Origin: Thermodesulfobacteriota bacterium
Lineage (GTDB): Bacteria; Thermosulfidibacterota; Thermosulfidibacteria; Thermosulfidibacterales; B14-G1
Length of the DNA: 41,394 nucleotides
Assembly: GCA_024274915.1 (NCBI GenBank)
Contig: JAJSAC010000027.1
Span: 1 to 41,394, forward strand
Direction: 5' to 3'
This document shows positions 1 through 7,561 of the stretch, one piece after another (positions within the stretch are counted from its first letter, which is position 1; the number at the start of each line of letters is the position of its first letter). Under the pieces are notes generated by a model. The model ran no database searches and was not told where the DNA came from. It saw nothing but the letters and a program-made list of their open reading frames with translations. The position numbers and the translations under genes were made by a program.

Positions 1-86
1 AGAGATGATAGCTCATAGCTCGTAGTTCATGGTTCATAGCTCATAGTTGCTATCAGCCATGAGCCATCAGCTATCAGCCATGGGCA
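1..86. repeat. Degenerate short tandem repeat of 'agctcatag / atcagccat' units
   Basis: The first 86 bases are made of drifting copies of two related words, 'tagctcat'/'tagttcat' (about 10-50) and 'gctatcagcc'/'gccatcagc' (about 50-82). Such repeats are non-coding in appearance and I recall similar ones between genes of Nitrospirota and Desulfobacterota genomes, though I could not check this. The window begins inside the repeat, so its full extent is unknown. Confidence 0.6.
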
Positions 87-127
87 AGGGAGGAATGCCC
101 CGCCCTTTCACTTGTTGGAGAGAAAAA

Positions 128-183
128 ATCCAGGATTCTGAACATGATGCCTTTACCAGGAAGGGAATTTTTGGGGAAGTCCT
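128..183 (+). repeat. Left copy of long-range inverted repeat (partner at 39712-39767)
   Basis: Bases 128-168 are the exact reverse complement of 39727-39767 (41 of 41 bases). Similarity continues to 183 with only substitutions. Read in one frame, both copies encode nearly the same peptide, with core residues QDSEHDAFTRKGI followed by G-x-V-L. The differences give two synonymous changes plus F/L and E/K, so the repeat may derive from a coding sequence. It adjoins gene debris at both sites. Confidence 0.85.
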
Positions 184-318
184 GGGGCTTGTAGTGACCC
201 CAAGGGCCCTTCGGACCACCGTCACCGCCCTGGTTTCCCACCAGCTGGCGGACATGGGCATTGAGCTACATCTAGGAGAGGCCGTGGAATACCTGGTGGT
301 GAACAACAGGGAAAAGGT
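170..318 (+). pseudogene. Possible fragment of an FAD/NAD(P)-dependent oxidoreductase
   Basis: In the frame that runs through the left repeat copy, the peptide reads VTPRALRTTVTALVSHQ followed by LADMGIELHLGEAVEYL. This resembles the piece of pyridine nucleotide-disulfide oxidoreductases in which a Pro-Arg, a run of helix, and a 'GIelhlg..Vee' strand follow each other. Nothing before or after it in this frame resembles the rest of such an enzyme, and no ribosome-binding site precedes it. I read it as a decayed fragment. The match is short and judged by eye, so a chance resemblance is possible. Confidence 0.25.
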
Positions 319-452
319 GGGGTGTTGGAAGGTAGTGCCTGTCTCAATGTACGGGGGAGAAGGTATGATGAGGAGTGTTATGCGGGGTTGGTGGAGGAGG
401 GGTGGAAGGAGATAGAGGGAAATTGAAATACATTGTTGTGGAGCGATAAAGT

Positions 453-707
453 TCACTCGAGCAGATTTTGGGCGGCAAGCCATTTTTTACTTGAGAAATA
501 TATTGCTCGGCTATGACCATCTTTTGACCGTTCATCTATCAGTTTCTTGATGATTGATTCTTTTCGTAAGGGCTTCCGGCGCATAGTGAAGCCCGTCAGA
601 GTACCAGCGATTGTGTAACCTGACAGAGCATTATAATGTTCCTCTACTTCAAGTTTAACCAAGGGTGAAGTGGACCTGTTAGTACTAAACAGGTCCACTT
701 CAGGCAT
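453..707 (-). CDS. Small ORF of unknown function (84 aa), possibly real
   Basis: An 84-residue reading frame in an AT-rich stretch that contrasts with the GC-richer genes around it. The protein is basic in its middle part (MRRKPLRKESIIKKLIDERSK) and has no signal peptide, membrane segment or motif I recognise. Its ATG lies at the edge of the palindrome at 667-701, so the first codons read through that palindrome, which is odd for a real gene start. An internal start is possible. It may be a transferred small gene, a transposon remnant or a chance frame. Confidence 0.3.
   Translation of the reverse strand: MPEVDLFSTNRSTSPLVKLEVEEHYNALSGYTIAGTLTGFTMRRKPLRKESIIKKLIDERSKDGHSRAIYFSSKKWLAAQNLLE
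667..701. repeat. 35-bp near-perfect palindrome upstream of the sensor kinase
   Basis: The 14-base arm gaagtggacctgtt (667-680) is the exact reverse complement of 688-701, with a 7-base centre (agtacta) that is itself nearly symmetric. No T-run follows on either side, so it is not an obvious intrinsic terminator. It could be a transposon end, an operator for the kinase gene at 776, or a target site. The word TGGACC also occurs in the IS3-type hairpin at 3506-3528. Confidence 0.75.
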
Positions 708-775
708 TTGATTTTATATCCAGATTGAAATAATTCAGTATACATTAAGAATTAAAGGGTCAAAGGGGAGAGCTG

Positions 776-3358
776 GTGCTGGAAACCGGGAGCCGGGGAT
801 TCCCAGATAACCTCAGAGATTTGAAACCTGGGGATCACCTGTGCTGTTTCTATGAGACCGGGGAGGAGCACCGGGCCGTCCTCACTTCTTTCCTGAGCCG
901 GGGGCTGGAGCGGGGTGAAAAGGTTGTCTGCTTCGTGGACAGCTATACTGCCGAAGTTCTTCTAGACTACCTGACCGGGAAGGGAATTCATGTAGATGCC
1001 TATTTGGAGAGGGGGCAGCTCTCTATCCTGGGTGGGAACCAGACTTATCTGAAGGGAGGGGCCTTCCATCCTGACAGGATGATAGCCCTGTTGCGGGCGG
1101 AGACAGAGCGTGCGCTGTCAGAGGGGTATTCTGCCCTTAGGGTGACTGGCGAGATGACCTGGGTGTTGAGGGGACTGCCAGGTTCTGAGAGGCTCATAGA
1201 GTACGAAGCCAGGCTCAACGACTTCTTTCCCGGCAGCCAGTGCCTGGCCATTTGTCAGTACCACCGGTCTAGCTTCCATCCTGGTCTCCTTTTGGATGTT
1301 CTCCGTACCCACCCTCTGGTCATTATTGGCCAGCAGGTTTACGACAATTTCTACTACATTCCTCCCGCCGAGTTGTTGGGGGAAGGGCGGGAGGTGGCTG
1401 AATTAAACCGATGGCTGGAGGCCCTGGAGACCCGTAAACAGGCGGAAGATAAACTTAAGGAAAGGGAGAAGTTTTTGAGTGCCATCCTGGAGAGTGTCCA
1501 GGATGGCATTTCCGTCCTCAATAAGGATTTGACCATTCTCCACACCAACAGCGTCATGAAGAAGTGGTATGCCAAGCACCTTCCCCTGGAGGGGAAGCCC
1601 TGCTATGTCTGTTACAGGGATGCCTCCGAACCATGCCATCCCTGTCCCTCCATCCGTTGTATGAAGACGGGAAAGGTGGAGATGGAGATAGTCCCGGGGC
1701 CTCCCGAGTCGGCCGTCAAGTGGATAGAACTCTATTCATACCCCATGAAGGACCCTCTCTCGGGAAAAGTGACGGGCGTGGTAGAGTTCGTTAGGGATGT
1801 CACTGCCCGGAGAGAGGCGGAGGCCGAGCGTGACAGGCTGGCCGTGGCCATAGAGCAGGCGGGGGAGGCCATTGTCATCACCGATCCCCAGGGGATGATA
1901 CAGTACGTCAATCCGGCTTTTGAAGCCATTACCGGATATAGCCGGGGAGAGGCCGTGGGTCAAAATCCCCGCATCCTGAAGAGTGGAAAGCAGGACGAGG
2001 CCTTCTACAAAGAGCTGTGGGGTACCATCACCAGTGGCCGTACCTGGAAGGGTCGCTTTGTCAACCGCAGGAAAGACGGCACTCTCTACACCGAGGAAGC
2101 CACCATATCCCCCGTAATGGACCCCTGGGGTAACATTGTCAATTTCGTGGCCGTTAAGAGGGACATAACGGAGCATTTGGAGACCTCCAAAGAAAAAGCC
2201 CTGTTGCAGGAGCAGTTGTACCAGGCCCAGAAACTGGAGTCGGTGGGACGCTTGGCGGGGGGTATTGCCCATGACTTCAACAACATGCTGAACATCATCA
2301 TAGGTTACGGTGAGATCATCCTTCAGAAGCTCTACCCCTGGGATCCATTGAAGGAAGATGTGGAGAAGATTCTGGACGCTGGGAGACGAGCAGCTACCCT
2401 GACCCGCCAGCTTTTGGCCTTTAGCAGAAGACAGGCTCTTAGACCTGAGGTGGTGAACCTGAATGACCACCTGCGTGGTATGAGGGATATGCTCAGGAGA
2501 CTGATAGGCGAGGATATAGATCTCCAGCTCATCTTGGCTGAGGAGCTTGCTTCTGTTTTCATTGATCCGGGACAATTTGACCAGGTGATCATGAATCTAG
2601 CTGTCAATGCCAGGGACGCCATGCCCCGGGGGGGCAGGTTGATCATCGAGACCGCAAATGTGAGGCTGGGCGAAGACTATGCAAGAAGGCATCAGGGAGT
2701 TGAACCTGGGGATTACGTGCTCGTAGCCGTGACAGATACAGGATGTGGCATGGATAGAGAAACTATGTCCCGTGTCTTTGAACCCTTCTTCACCACCAAG
2801 GGGGAGGAAAGAGGGACGGGGCTGGGTCTCTCCGTGGCCTATGGCATTATCAAGCAGTCCCATGGACACATCTGGGTCTATTCGGAACCTGGACAAGGCA
2901 CAACATTTAAGGTCTACTTACCCCAGGTTATGGAGGTACCCGGTGGACGGGAGGTTCCCACCGAAGTGAAAGACACAGTGGTGGGAGAGGGTCTAACCGT
3001 TTTGGTGGTGGAGGACGAAGAAGCCTTGCGTGAGCTGATAAATGAAATGCTGAAGAGGCTGGGTTTTGAGGTGGTTACTGCCGCCAACGGTGGAGAGGCC
3101 CTTTTATTGGTGGAGGAGAAGGGAGTGAGACCCCATCTAGTCATTACAGATGTGGTCCTCCCAGGGGTGAGCGGAGACGTGCTAGTGAACCGCCTCAAAA
3201 AAAGGCTTTCTGATCTAAAGGTGCTCTACATGTCGGGGTACACGGACAACGCCATCGTGCACCATGGTGTCCTAAAACCTGGAACGCCTTTCATCCAGAA
3301 GCCTTTCAGCTTTGAAGAGCTGGCCGGCAAAATCAGGGCTGTTTTACATGGGTGGTGA
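776..3358 (+). CDS. Hybrid sensor histidine kinase: MEDS - PAS - PAS - HisKA - HATPase - receiver
   Basis: This 860-aa soluble protein has no membrane segment. Residues about 15-195 match the MEDS sensory domain (start LKPGDHLCCFYETGEE, later QYHRSSF), known from DcmR-type regulators. A PAS domain at about 228-345 carries five cysteines (276, 279, 287, 290, 295) in a CxxC..CxxC arrangement. A canonical PAS follows at 352-468. The dimerisation helix has the phospho-acceptor His499 (GGIAHDFNN). The ATPase has its N box at about 607-620, DTGCGMD and GTGLGLS. The C-terminal receiver has Asp747/Glu748, acceptor Asp792 and Lys842. The start is GTG with AGGGGAG just upstream. The receiver carries no output domain, so signal probably passes by phosphorelay to an unlinked partner. 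No cognate regulator is adjacent, and the stimulus is unknown. Confidence 0.93.
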   Translation: MLETGSRGFPDNLRDLKPGDHLCCFYETGEEHRAVLTSFLSRGLERGEKVVCFVDSYTAEVLLDYLTGKGIHVDAYLERGQLSILGGNQTYLKGGAFHPDRMIALLRAETERALSEGYSALRVTGEMTWVLRGLPGSERLIEYEARLNDFFPGSQCLAICQYHRSSFHPGLLLDVLRTHPLVIIGQQVYDNFYYIPPAELLGEGREVAELNRWLEALETRKQAEDKLKEREKFLSAILESVQDGISVLNKDLTILHTNSVMKKWYAKHLPLEGKPCYVCYRDASEPCHPCPSIRCMKTGKVEMEIVPGPPESAVKWIELYSYPMKDPLSGKVTGVVEFVRDVTARREAEAERDRLAVAIEQAGEAIVITDPQGMIQYVNPAFEAITGYSRGEAVGQNPRILKSGKQDEAFYKELWGTITSGRTWKGRFVNRRKDGTLYTEEATISPVMDPWGNIVNFVAVKRDITEHLETSKEKALLQEQLYQAQKLESVGRLAGGIAHDFNNMLNIIIGYGEIILQKLYPWDPLKEDVEKILDAGRRAATLTRQLLAFSRRQALRPEVVNLNDHLRGMRDMLRRLIGEDIDLQLILAEELASVFIDPGQFDQVIMNLAVNARDAMPRGGRLIIETANVRLGEDYARRHQGVEPGDYVLVAVTDTGCGMDRETMSRVFEPFFTTKGEERGTGLGLSVAYGIIKQSHGHIWVYSEPGQGTTFKVYLPQVMEVPGGREVPTEVKDTVVGEGLTVLVVEDEEALRELINEMLKRLGFEVVTAANGGEALLLVEEKGVRPHLVITDVVLPGVSGDVLVNRLKKRLSDLKVLYMSGYTDNAIVHHGVLKPGTPFIQKPFSFEELAGKIRAVLHGW

Positions 3359-3505
3359 TTATTTGGAGTTATAGCCAAATTTCGTGTATGGCGTCTCAAG
3401 TGGCCTCCCGCCGAGGTGGCTCTACCGGACGAATTTTCGGGCGAGGGTGACAACGAAAGATATAAAGGAGAACCCCTAGACCGGCCTCTACTATGGATAG
3501 TTGAA

Positions 3506-3666
3506 ATGGTCCCTAAAAACTGGACCATGTGGTAAGCTTTCTATCCACAAACAATTTCAGGGAGAATTCTATGAAAAGGGAGCGCAAGAAGTATTCAGCT
3601 GAATTCAAGGCAAAGGTGGCCCTGGAGGCCACCAAAGAAGATGGGACCATCCGCCGCTTCTTATGA
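3506..3666 (+). mobile_element. IS3-family insertion sequence remnant (left end plus start of orfA)
   Basis: The left part is ATGGTCC-ctaaaaact-GGACCAT (3506-3528), a hairpin of the type seen at the ends of some IS3-family elements, followed by a ribosome-binding site and the first 31 codons of a transposase OrfA. No OrfB or right end is found downstream, where a tRNA promoter and tRNA-Leu follow. The element is truncated and cannot move by itself. I see no recognisable gene in the stretch 3359-3505, apart from a weak 6-bp hairpin (3361-3380) just after the kinase gene. Confidence 0.65.
3571..3666 (+). pseudogene. Truncated IS3-type transposase OrfA (31 aa)
   Basis: The frame starts with ATG after GGGAG and encodes MKRERKKYSAEFKAKVALEA, then TKEDGTIRRFL and a stop. 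The first 20 residues match the N-terminal helix of IS3-family OrfA proteins, which typically read MKRKRKSYSPEFKAKVALEA. A normal OrfA is about 90-100 residues with a helix-turn-helix, so two thirds of it is missing. The sequence after codon 20 departs from the family, which suggests a deletion junction there. Confidence 0.75.
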
Positions 3667-3742
3667 TCGGTGCCATTCTAGCTGCTAACAGATTGCTGAC
3701 AAAACCAGCCTGATTTTGCCTATTTTTATTGATATCGCTACC

Positions 3743-3771
3743 TTGACAGATTTCAGCCAAAGGCATATAAA
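3743..3771 (+). promoter_or_regulatory. Sigma-70-type promoter for tRNA-Leu
   Basis: TTGACA (3743-3748) and TATAAA (3766-3771) are separated by exactly 17 bases. The bases after the -10 box (cccgc) are GC-rich, as in the discriminators of stringently controlled stable-RNA promoters. Transcription would start near 3778, about 23 bases before the tRNA. Confidence 0.8.
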
Positions 3772-3800
3772 CCCGCTTGAGCTCCTGGTTTGATGCGGGT

Positions 3801-3889
3801 GCCGAAGTGGCGGAAATGGGAGACGCGCTGGACTCAGGATCCAGTGGCTGTAATAGGCCGTGCGGGTTCGAATCCCGCCTTCGGCACCA
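3801..3889 (+). tRNA. tRNA-Leu (anticodon CAG)
   Basis: The acceptor stem pairs GCCGAAG (3801-3807) with CTTCGGC (3879-3885), followed by the discriminator A and an encoded CCA. The anticodon arm is CTGGA-CTCAGGA-TCCAG, giving anticodon CAG for leucine CUG codons. The T arm contains GGTTCGAATCC. The long variable arm makes it a type II tRNA, as expected for leucine. It stands alone behind its own strong promoter, next to an IS3 remnant. Downstream to 4163 I see no gene. Confidence 0.97.
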
Positions 3890-4052
3890 TTTCTAATTTC
3901 TATTTGCTTGGGCTTCCCTGGTTTTGCAATCACTTGGCGTCTTGGCCTTGGCATCCACCAAAGTTCTTCCTCTGGGACGTTTGTTTAGGGAATTATGAAA
4001 TCAGAAGATACCCTGCGGCTTGGTGCCGGGTTGTTCATTGAGCCAGCGGTTT

Positions 4053-4078
4053 TCTTAGGTCGTTCTCATGACCTAAGA
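4053..4078. other. Perfect 9-bp hairpin between tRNA-Leu and the next gene
   Basis: TCTTAGGTC (4053-4061) pairs exactly with GACCTAAGA (4070-4078) across an 8-base loop. The following bases (catagcact) are not a T-run, so it is at most a weak terminator. It might instead be an operator for the gene at 4164. Confidence 0.5.
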
Positions 4079-4163
4079 CATAGCACTTTCATAAACCAGC
4101 TCATTCAATTCGGTTGGGGCAGGGGACTGGCGATGGGGTTCTGTATAGGGTAATCTTCATTCC

Positions 4164-5144
4164 ATGAATAGGTTACTGGTTTATCTGTCGGCCCGCCCTG
4201 TTACCGGAAGCCTTTTTCGCTTCCGGAGCCTCTGGGGGGCACTCCAGAGGTGGGGGAGAGACTGGGAGGTGGTGGTAAGAACTCCCCTGGAGTGTCCCTG
4301 GGAACCTCCTCCGGGACTTCTCTGGGAGAGGACTCCCCTCCCTGAGCCTTCCCCTTCCCTTGAAGATAGGCGGATGAAGGAGTGGATCGGGGAGTGGGTG
4401 AAGGGATGGTCTCTATGGGTGGAGGGAGAGATAGGGGTGGTGGAGGAGTACCGTCCCCGGGTCATTCTCTCCGATATGGCGCCCCAGCCCCTCCTTTTGG
4501 CCAAGGAGACAGGGGTGTTGGGCTGGTTTCTGGGTCATTTCAACTGGTTTTCCTACCTCTCCCAGTTCATTGAGGTATCTGGTTTGCTGGATGACGTGGC
4601 TCTGGCCTACGAGTCTGCCCATGTGGCCTTGGTTCCTCCCCTTTCTTGGGGCCAGGGCATATTTCCCATGGTCCAGGAGGTGCCTCTGGTGGGTGGAGGG
4701 GTCCATGGGGATAGGGTGAGGGGGATGCGTAGGAGGTTTCTACCCCAAGGAATCCCTATCTACCTGGACGAGGGCTTGACCGGGAAAGAGGTGCGGAAAG
4801 GAATTGAAGAGATCTGGGGAGGTGTGGTGTGGCTGAGAAACTTGGAGGAGCTACCCGCCGCCCAGGTGGCCTATGTGGGTTCCGGCTATGCCCAGCTGGT
4901 TACGGCTATCAGGGGTGAGGTGCCCTGTGTGGTCTTCCATCACAATGAGGAGTTGGGTCTCTCCATGGCCAAAGAGATGGAAGGCCTGGGAGTGGCTCTG
5001 GCCCTGGAGGAGACCCGGGAGATGCCTTCTGCCCGGGAGATGGCCCTCCTCATTAATGGGGCCTCAGAGGCCTACAGGGCTTTACCTTCATTGTTTCGCC
5101 TGGAGGGTGCCCAGTTCTTTGTAGAGATCTTGGGCCATATTTGA
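4164..5144 (+). CDS. GT-B-fold glycosyltransferase-like protein
   Basis: A 326-residue protein with the look of a two-domain GT-B fold. The N-terminal half has alternating strands and helices ending in ILSDMAPQPLLLAKETGVLG and FLGHFNWFSYL. This resembles the D-x-x-P-x-x-x-x-A-A-x-x-x-G-(I/V)-P stretch and the following F-T/N-W motif of MurG/UGT-like and L-arabinokinase-type glycosyltransferases. The C-terminal half (AAQVAYVGSGYAQLVTA, then EVPCVVFHHNEELGLSMAKEMEGLGVAL) looks like the nucleotide-sugar domain, where a G-x-G is followed by a conserved P and a distal E/N. The usual HGG motif is not evident, so the enzyme may be atypical. No signal peptide is seen. The ATG lacks a clear ribosome-binding site. 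It stands alone between tRNA-Leu and nrdD, and its substrate cannot be inferred. Confidence 0.6.
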   Translation: MNRLLVYLSARPVTGSLFRFRSLWGALQRWGRDWEVVVRTPLECPWEPPPGLLWERTPLPEPSPSLEDRRMKEWIGEWVKGWSLWVEGEIGVVEEYRPRVILSDMAPQPLLLAKETGVLGWFLGHFNWFSYLSQFIEVSGLLDDVALAYESAHVALVPPLSWGQGIFPMVQEVPLVGGGVHGDRVRGMRRRFLPQGIPIYLDEGLTGKEVRKGIEEIWGGVVWLRNLEELPAAQVAYVGSGYAQLVTAIRGEVPCVVFHHNEELGLSMAKEMEGLGVALALEETREMPSAREMALLINGASEAYRALPSLFRLEGAQFFVEILGHI

Positions 5145-5183
5145 TGTTTAGAAATTTTTTCCAATTGCCTAAGGCCCGGAAAA

Positions 5184-5231
5184 ATCAATATATAGTGACT
5201 TATCCACAAAAACACCACAATATATAGTGTT
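5184..5231 (+). promoter_or_regulatory. Paired NrdR boxes in front of nrdD
   Basis: The 12-base core CAATATATAGTG occurs twice, at 5186-5197 and 5218-5229, on the same strand and exactly 32 bases apart (three helical turns). The second 16-mer, cacaatatatagtgtt, is close to the known NrdR consensus acaCwaTATATwGtgt. Paired boxes with this spacing upstream of ribonucleotide reductase genes are the hallmark of repression by NrdR in response to ATP/dATP. No nrdR gene lies in the window. Confidence 0.9.
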
Positions 5232-5258
5232 GACCTTGGGTAAGGGTTGTGTTAATCC
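5230..5258 (+). promoter_or_regulatory. Candidate nrdD promoter overlapping the second NrdR box
   Basis: TTGACC (5230-5235), 17 bases, then TAATCC (5253-5258). The -35 element abuts and partly overlaps the second NrdR box, so bound NrdR would block polymerase. The -10 element is only a fair match. Confidence 0.5.
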
Positions 5259-5302
5259 CTCTTTTGGAATTCCTTCCCAACCATGGAGAGCGAGGTGAAC
5301 CT

Positions 5303-7372
5303 ATGGAATACTTGGTGAGAAAGAGGGACAGCAAGATCGTTCCCTTCGACAGAGAGAGAGTAACAAACGCCATTTTTAAAGCTGCCAGGGCTGTAGGGGG
5401 CAGCGACAGGGTAAAAGCCGAAGATCTGGCCAACCAGGTGAGCCTCATCCTCTATGAGCGCTTTTTCAGGAAGGGTTCCATTCCCCATGTGGAGGAGATC
5501 CAGGATCTGGTGGAGAAGATCCTCATAGAGAATGGCCATGCCCAGGTGGCCAAGGCCTATATTCTCTATCGGGAACAGAGACGAGTGGCCAGGGACCTGA
5601 AGAAGGCCCTGGTAGATGGCATGGAGCTTGTGGACCACTACCTGGGCAGGGAGGATTGGCGGGTCCGGGAGAACTCTAACATGAACTACTCCCTCCAGGG
5701 ACTCAACTTTCACATTGCCTCTTCCGTAGTGGCCCGCTACTGGCTCAATCGCCTCTATCCCCAGGAGGTAAGGGAAGCCCACGAAGAGGGAGATTTCCAC
5801 ATCCACGATTTGGGGATTCTAGCAGCCTACTGCGTGGGCTGGGACCTGGAGGACCTTTTGCGTAGGGGGTTCGGTGGCGTGCCTGGCAAGGTGGAGGCCC
5901 GTCCTGCCCGCCACTTGAGGACGGCTCTAGGCCAGGTGGTCAACTTCTTCTACACCCTCCAGGGCGAGGCGGCGGGGGCTCAGGCCTTCAGCAACTTTGA
6001 CACTCTCTTGGCCCCATTTGTCCGGTACGACAACCTAGACTATAAAGGGGTGAAGCAGTGTCTCCAGGAGTTCCTCTTCAACCTCAACGTGCCTACCCGG
6101 GTTGGTTTTCAGACTCCCTTCACCAACATCACCCTGGATTTGGTGCCTCCCTCCACTTTCAGAGACCGCAAGGTGATCTGGGGAGGGGATGAACAGGAGG
6201 CCACCTACAGCGAATTCCAGGGGGAGATGGACATGATCAATCGGGCCTTCGCCGAGCTTATGCTAGAGGGTGATGCCAAGGGGCGCATCTTCACTTTCCC
6301 CATTCCTACCTACAACATCTCCAAGGATTTCTCCTGGGATAAGGAGGAATTGAGGCCCTTGTGGGAGATGACGGGTAAGTACGGCATCCCTTACTTTGCC
6401 AACTTTGTCAATGCCGACATGAGGCCCGAGGATGCCCGTTCCATGTGTTGTCGACTGCGTTTGGACAACAGAGAGCTTCAGAGGAGGGGAGGGGGGCTTT
6501 TCGGGGCGTCCCCCTTGACAGGTTCCATTGGGGTGGTCACCCTCAATCTCCCTCGTATGGCCTACCTCTCCAGGAACGAATCGGAGTTCTTCCAGCGGTT
6601 GGAGCGTTACATGGAGCTGGCCAAGATTTCCCTGGAGATCAAAAGGAAGGTGATAGAGGATTACACAGAAAAGGGGCTCTATCCTTATTCCCGGGTCTAT
6701 CTCTCGGAGGTGAAAAAGTGCCAGGGGCAATACTGGTATAATCATTTTTCTACCATAGGGCTTATTGGAATGAATGAGGCCTGCCTCAACTTCCTGGGTC
6801 TACCTATATACGAGCCTGAGGCCAGGGAATGGGCCGTTAAGGTGCTGAACTTTATGAGGGAAAAGCTCTCCGAGTTTCAGGAAGAGACGGGTAATCTTTA
6901 CAACTTGGAGGCTACCCCAGCGGAAGGCGCTTCCTATAGACTGGCTAAGAAAGATGTCGAGAAGTTCCCCGGCATCATCACCAGGGGCAGGGATTATCCG
7001 TACTACACCAACTCCGTTCATCTGCCCGTGGACTACACAGGGGACCTGTGGGAGATCCTGGAGCACCAAGACGCCCTCCAGATTCTCTTTACAGGGGGCA
7101 CGGTGGTCCACTTGTTTCTGGGGGAGGCTATAAGGGACTATCGAGGGGTGAGGGAACTGGTGCGCTCCATTGTGACCAACTACCATCTGCCCTACTTCAG
7201 CATCACTCCCACCTTCTCTGTGTGTCCCGTTCACGGTTACATTCCAGGGGAGCACACCATCTGTCCTTATCCCCATACCTTGGACGAATTGGGCTCCTTC
7301 GGAGAGGAGCTGGAGGTGGATAGGGAGGCTTTGGAAGAAGCGGCCCAAGGGGCCTATTTAAAGATAGAATAA
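5303..7372 (+). CDS. nrdD: Anaerobic (class III) ribonucleoside-triphosphate reductase, catalytic part lacking the glycyl-radical segment
   Basis: It reduces ribonucleoside triphosphates to dNTPs under anoxia. Start ATG 5303 is chosen over upstream starts because GAGGTGA precedes it and the protein then begins MEYLVRKRDSKIVPFDRERV, a normal ATP-cone N-terminus (about 1-95). The barrel includes FHIHDLG, Cys177 (AAYCVGWD) and the finger-loop MCCRLRLD with Cys382/383. The C-terminus has the first zinc knuckle CPVHGYIPGEHTICP (Cys641, Cys654), but the last expected CPxC knuckle reads CPYPH. The protein then ends after an unrelated acidic tail at 689 aa. The radical-bearing S-R-x-V-G-Y segment is absent here and is encoded by the next ORF, 11 bases downstream. 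Two NrdR boxes precede the gene. It should form an operon with the small ORF and nrdG. Confidence 0.93.
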   Translation: MEYLVRKRDSKIVPFDRERVTNAIFKAARAVGGSDRVKAEDLANQVSLILYERFFRKGSIPHVEEIQDLVEKILIENGHAQVAKAYILYREQRRVARDLKKALVDGMELVDHYLGREDWRVRENSNMNYSLQGLNFHIASSVVARYWLNRLYPQEVREAHEEGDFHIHDLGILAAYCVGWDLEDLLRRGFGGVPGKVEARPARHLRTALGQVVNFFYTLQGEAAGAQAFSNFDTLLAPFVRYDNLDYKGVKQCLQEFLFNLNVPTRVGFQTPFTNITLDLVPPSTFRDRKVIWGGDEQEATYSEFQGEMDMINRAFAELMLEGDAKGRIFTFPIPTYNISKDFSWDKEELRPLWEMTGKYGIPYFANFVNADMRPEDARSMCCRLRLDNRELQRRGGGLFGASPLTGSIGVVTLNLPRMAYLSRNESEFFQRLERYMELAKISLEIKRKVIEDYTEKGLYPYSRVYLSEVKKCQGQYWYNHFSTIGLIGMNEACLNFLGLPIYEPEAREWAVKVLNFMREKLSEFQEETGNLYNLEATPAEGASYRLAKKDVEKFPGIITRGRDYPYYTNSVHLPVDYTGDLWEILEHQDALQILFTGGTVVHLFLGEAIRDYRGVRELVRSIVTNYHLPYFSITPTFSVCPVHGYIPGEHTICPYPHTLDELGSFGEELEVDREALEEAAQGAYLKIE

Positions 7373-7383
7373 AGGAGGAGAAG

Positions 7384-7560
7384 ATGCAGGAGAAGGCCAT
7401 GGTAGAGAGGAGAAGGGCAGAGAGGGCAGCCAGCAGTGTACGGGTGAGGGCCGTGCCCGTGGAGGTCTATTCTAGGATAGTGGGTTACTACAGACCCGTT
7501 AAGAATTGGAACGATGGGAAGAAGGAGGAATTCAAGGATCGTAAGTACGTCAAGCTGTGA
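7384..7560 (+). CDS. Stand-alone glycyl-radical segment of NrdD (58 aa)
   Basis: This short gene encodes what is normally the C-terminus of NrdD: VEVYSRIVGYYRPVKNWN followed by DGKKEEFKDRKYVKL. Gly34 in S-R-I-V-G-Y-Y is the predicted radical site, which NrdG would activate by hydrogen abstraction. Residues 1-25 (many Arg/Glu) replace the usual linker to the zinc site. It has its own strong signal, AGGAGG (7373-7378), five bases before the ATG, and lies in another frame from nrdD, so it appears to be translated separately. By analogy, GrcA/YfiD is a free glycyl-radical subunit that repairs pyruvate formate-lyase. Here the piece would be obligatory, because NrdD itself has none. A sequencing error is less likely because the intervening sequence would not restore a normal NrdD linker. 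Confidence 0.85.
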   Translation: MQEKAMVERRRAERAASSVRVRAVPVEVYSRIVGYYRPVKNWNDGKKEEFKDRKYVKL

Positions 7561-7561
7561 A

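Noticed and set aside
1-86. CRISPR-like array at the window start
   Set aside because: The repeats are short, degenerate and contiguous, with no unique spacers of constant length.
1736-2575. Long minus-strand ORF (279 codons) inside the sensor kinase
   Set aside because: It lies wholly antisense to the well-supported kinase domains, and its translation has no motif; GC-rich antisense frames stay open by chance.
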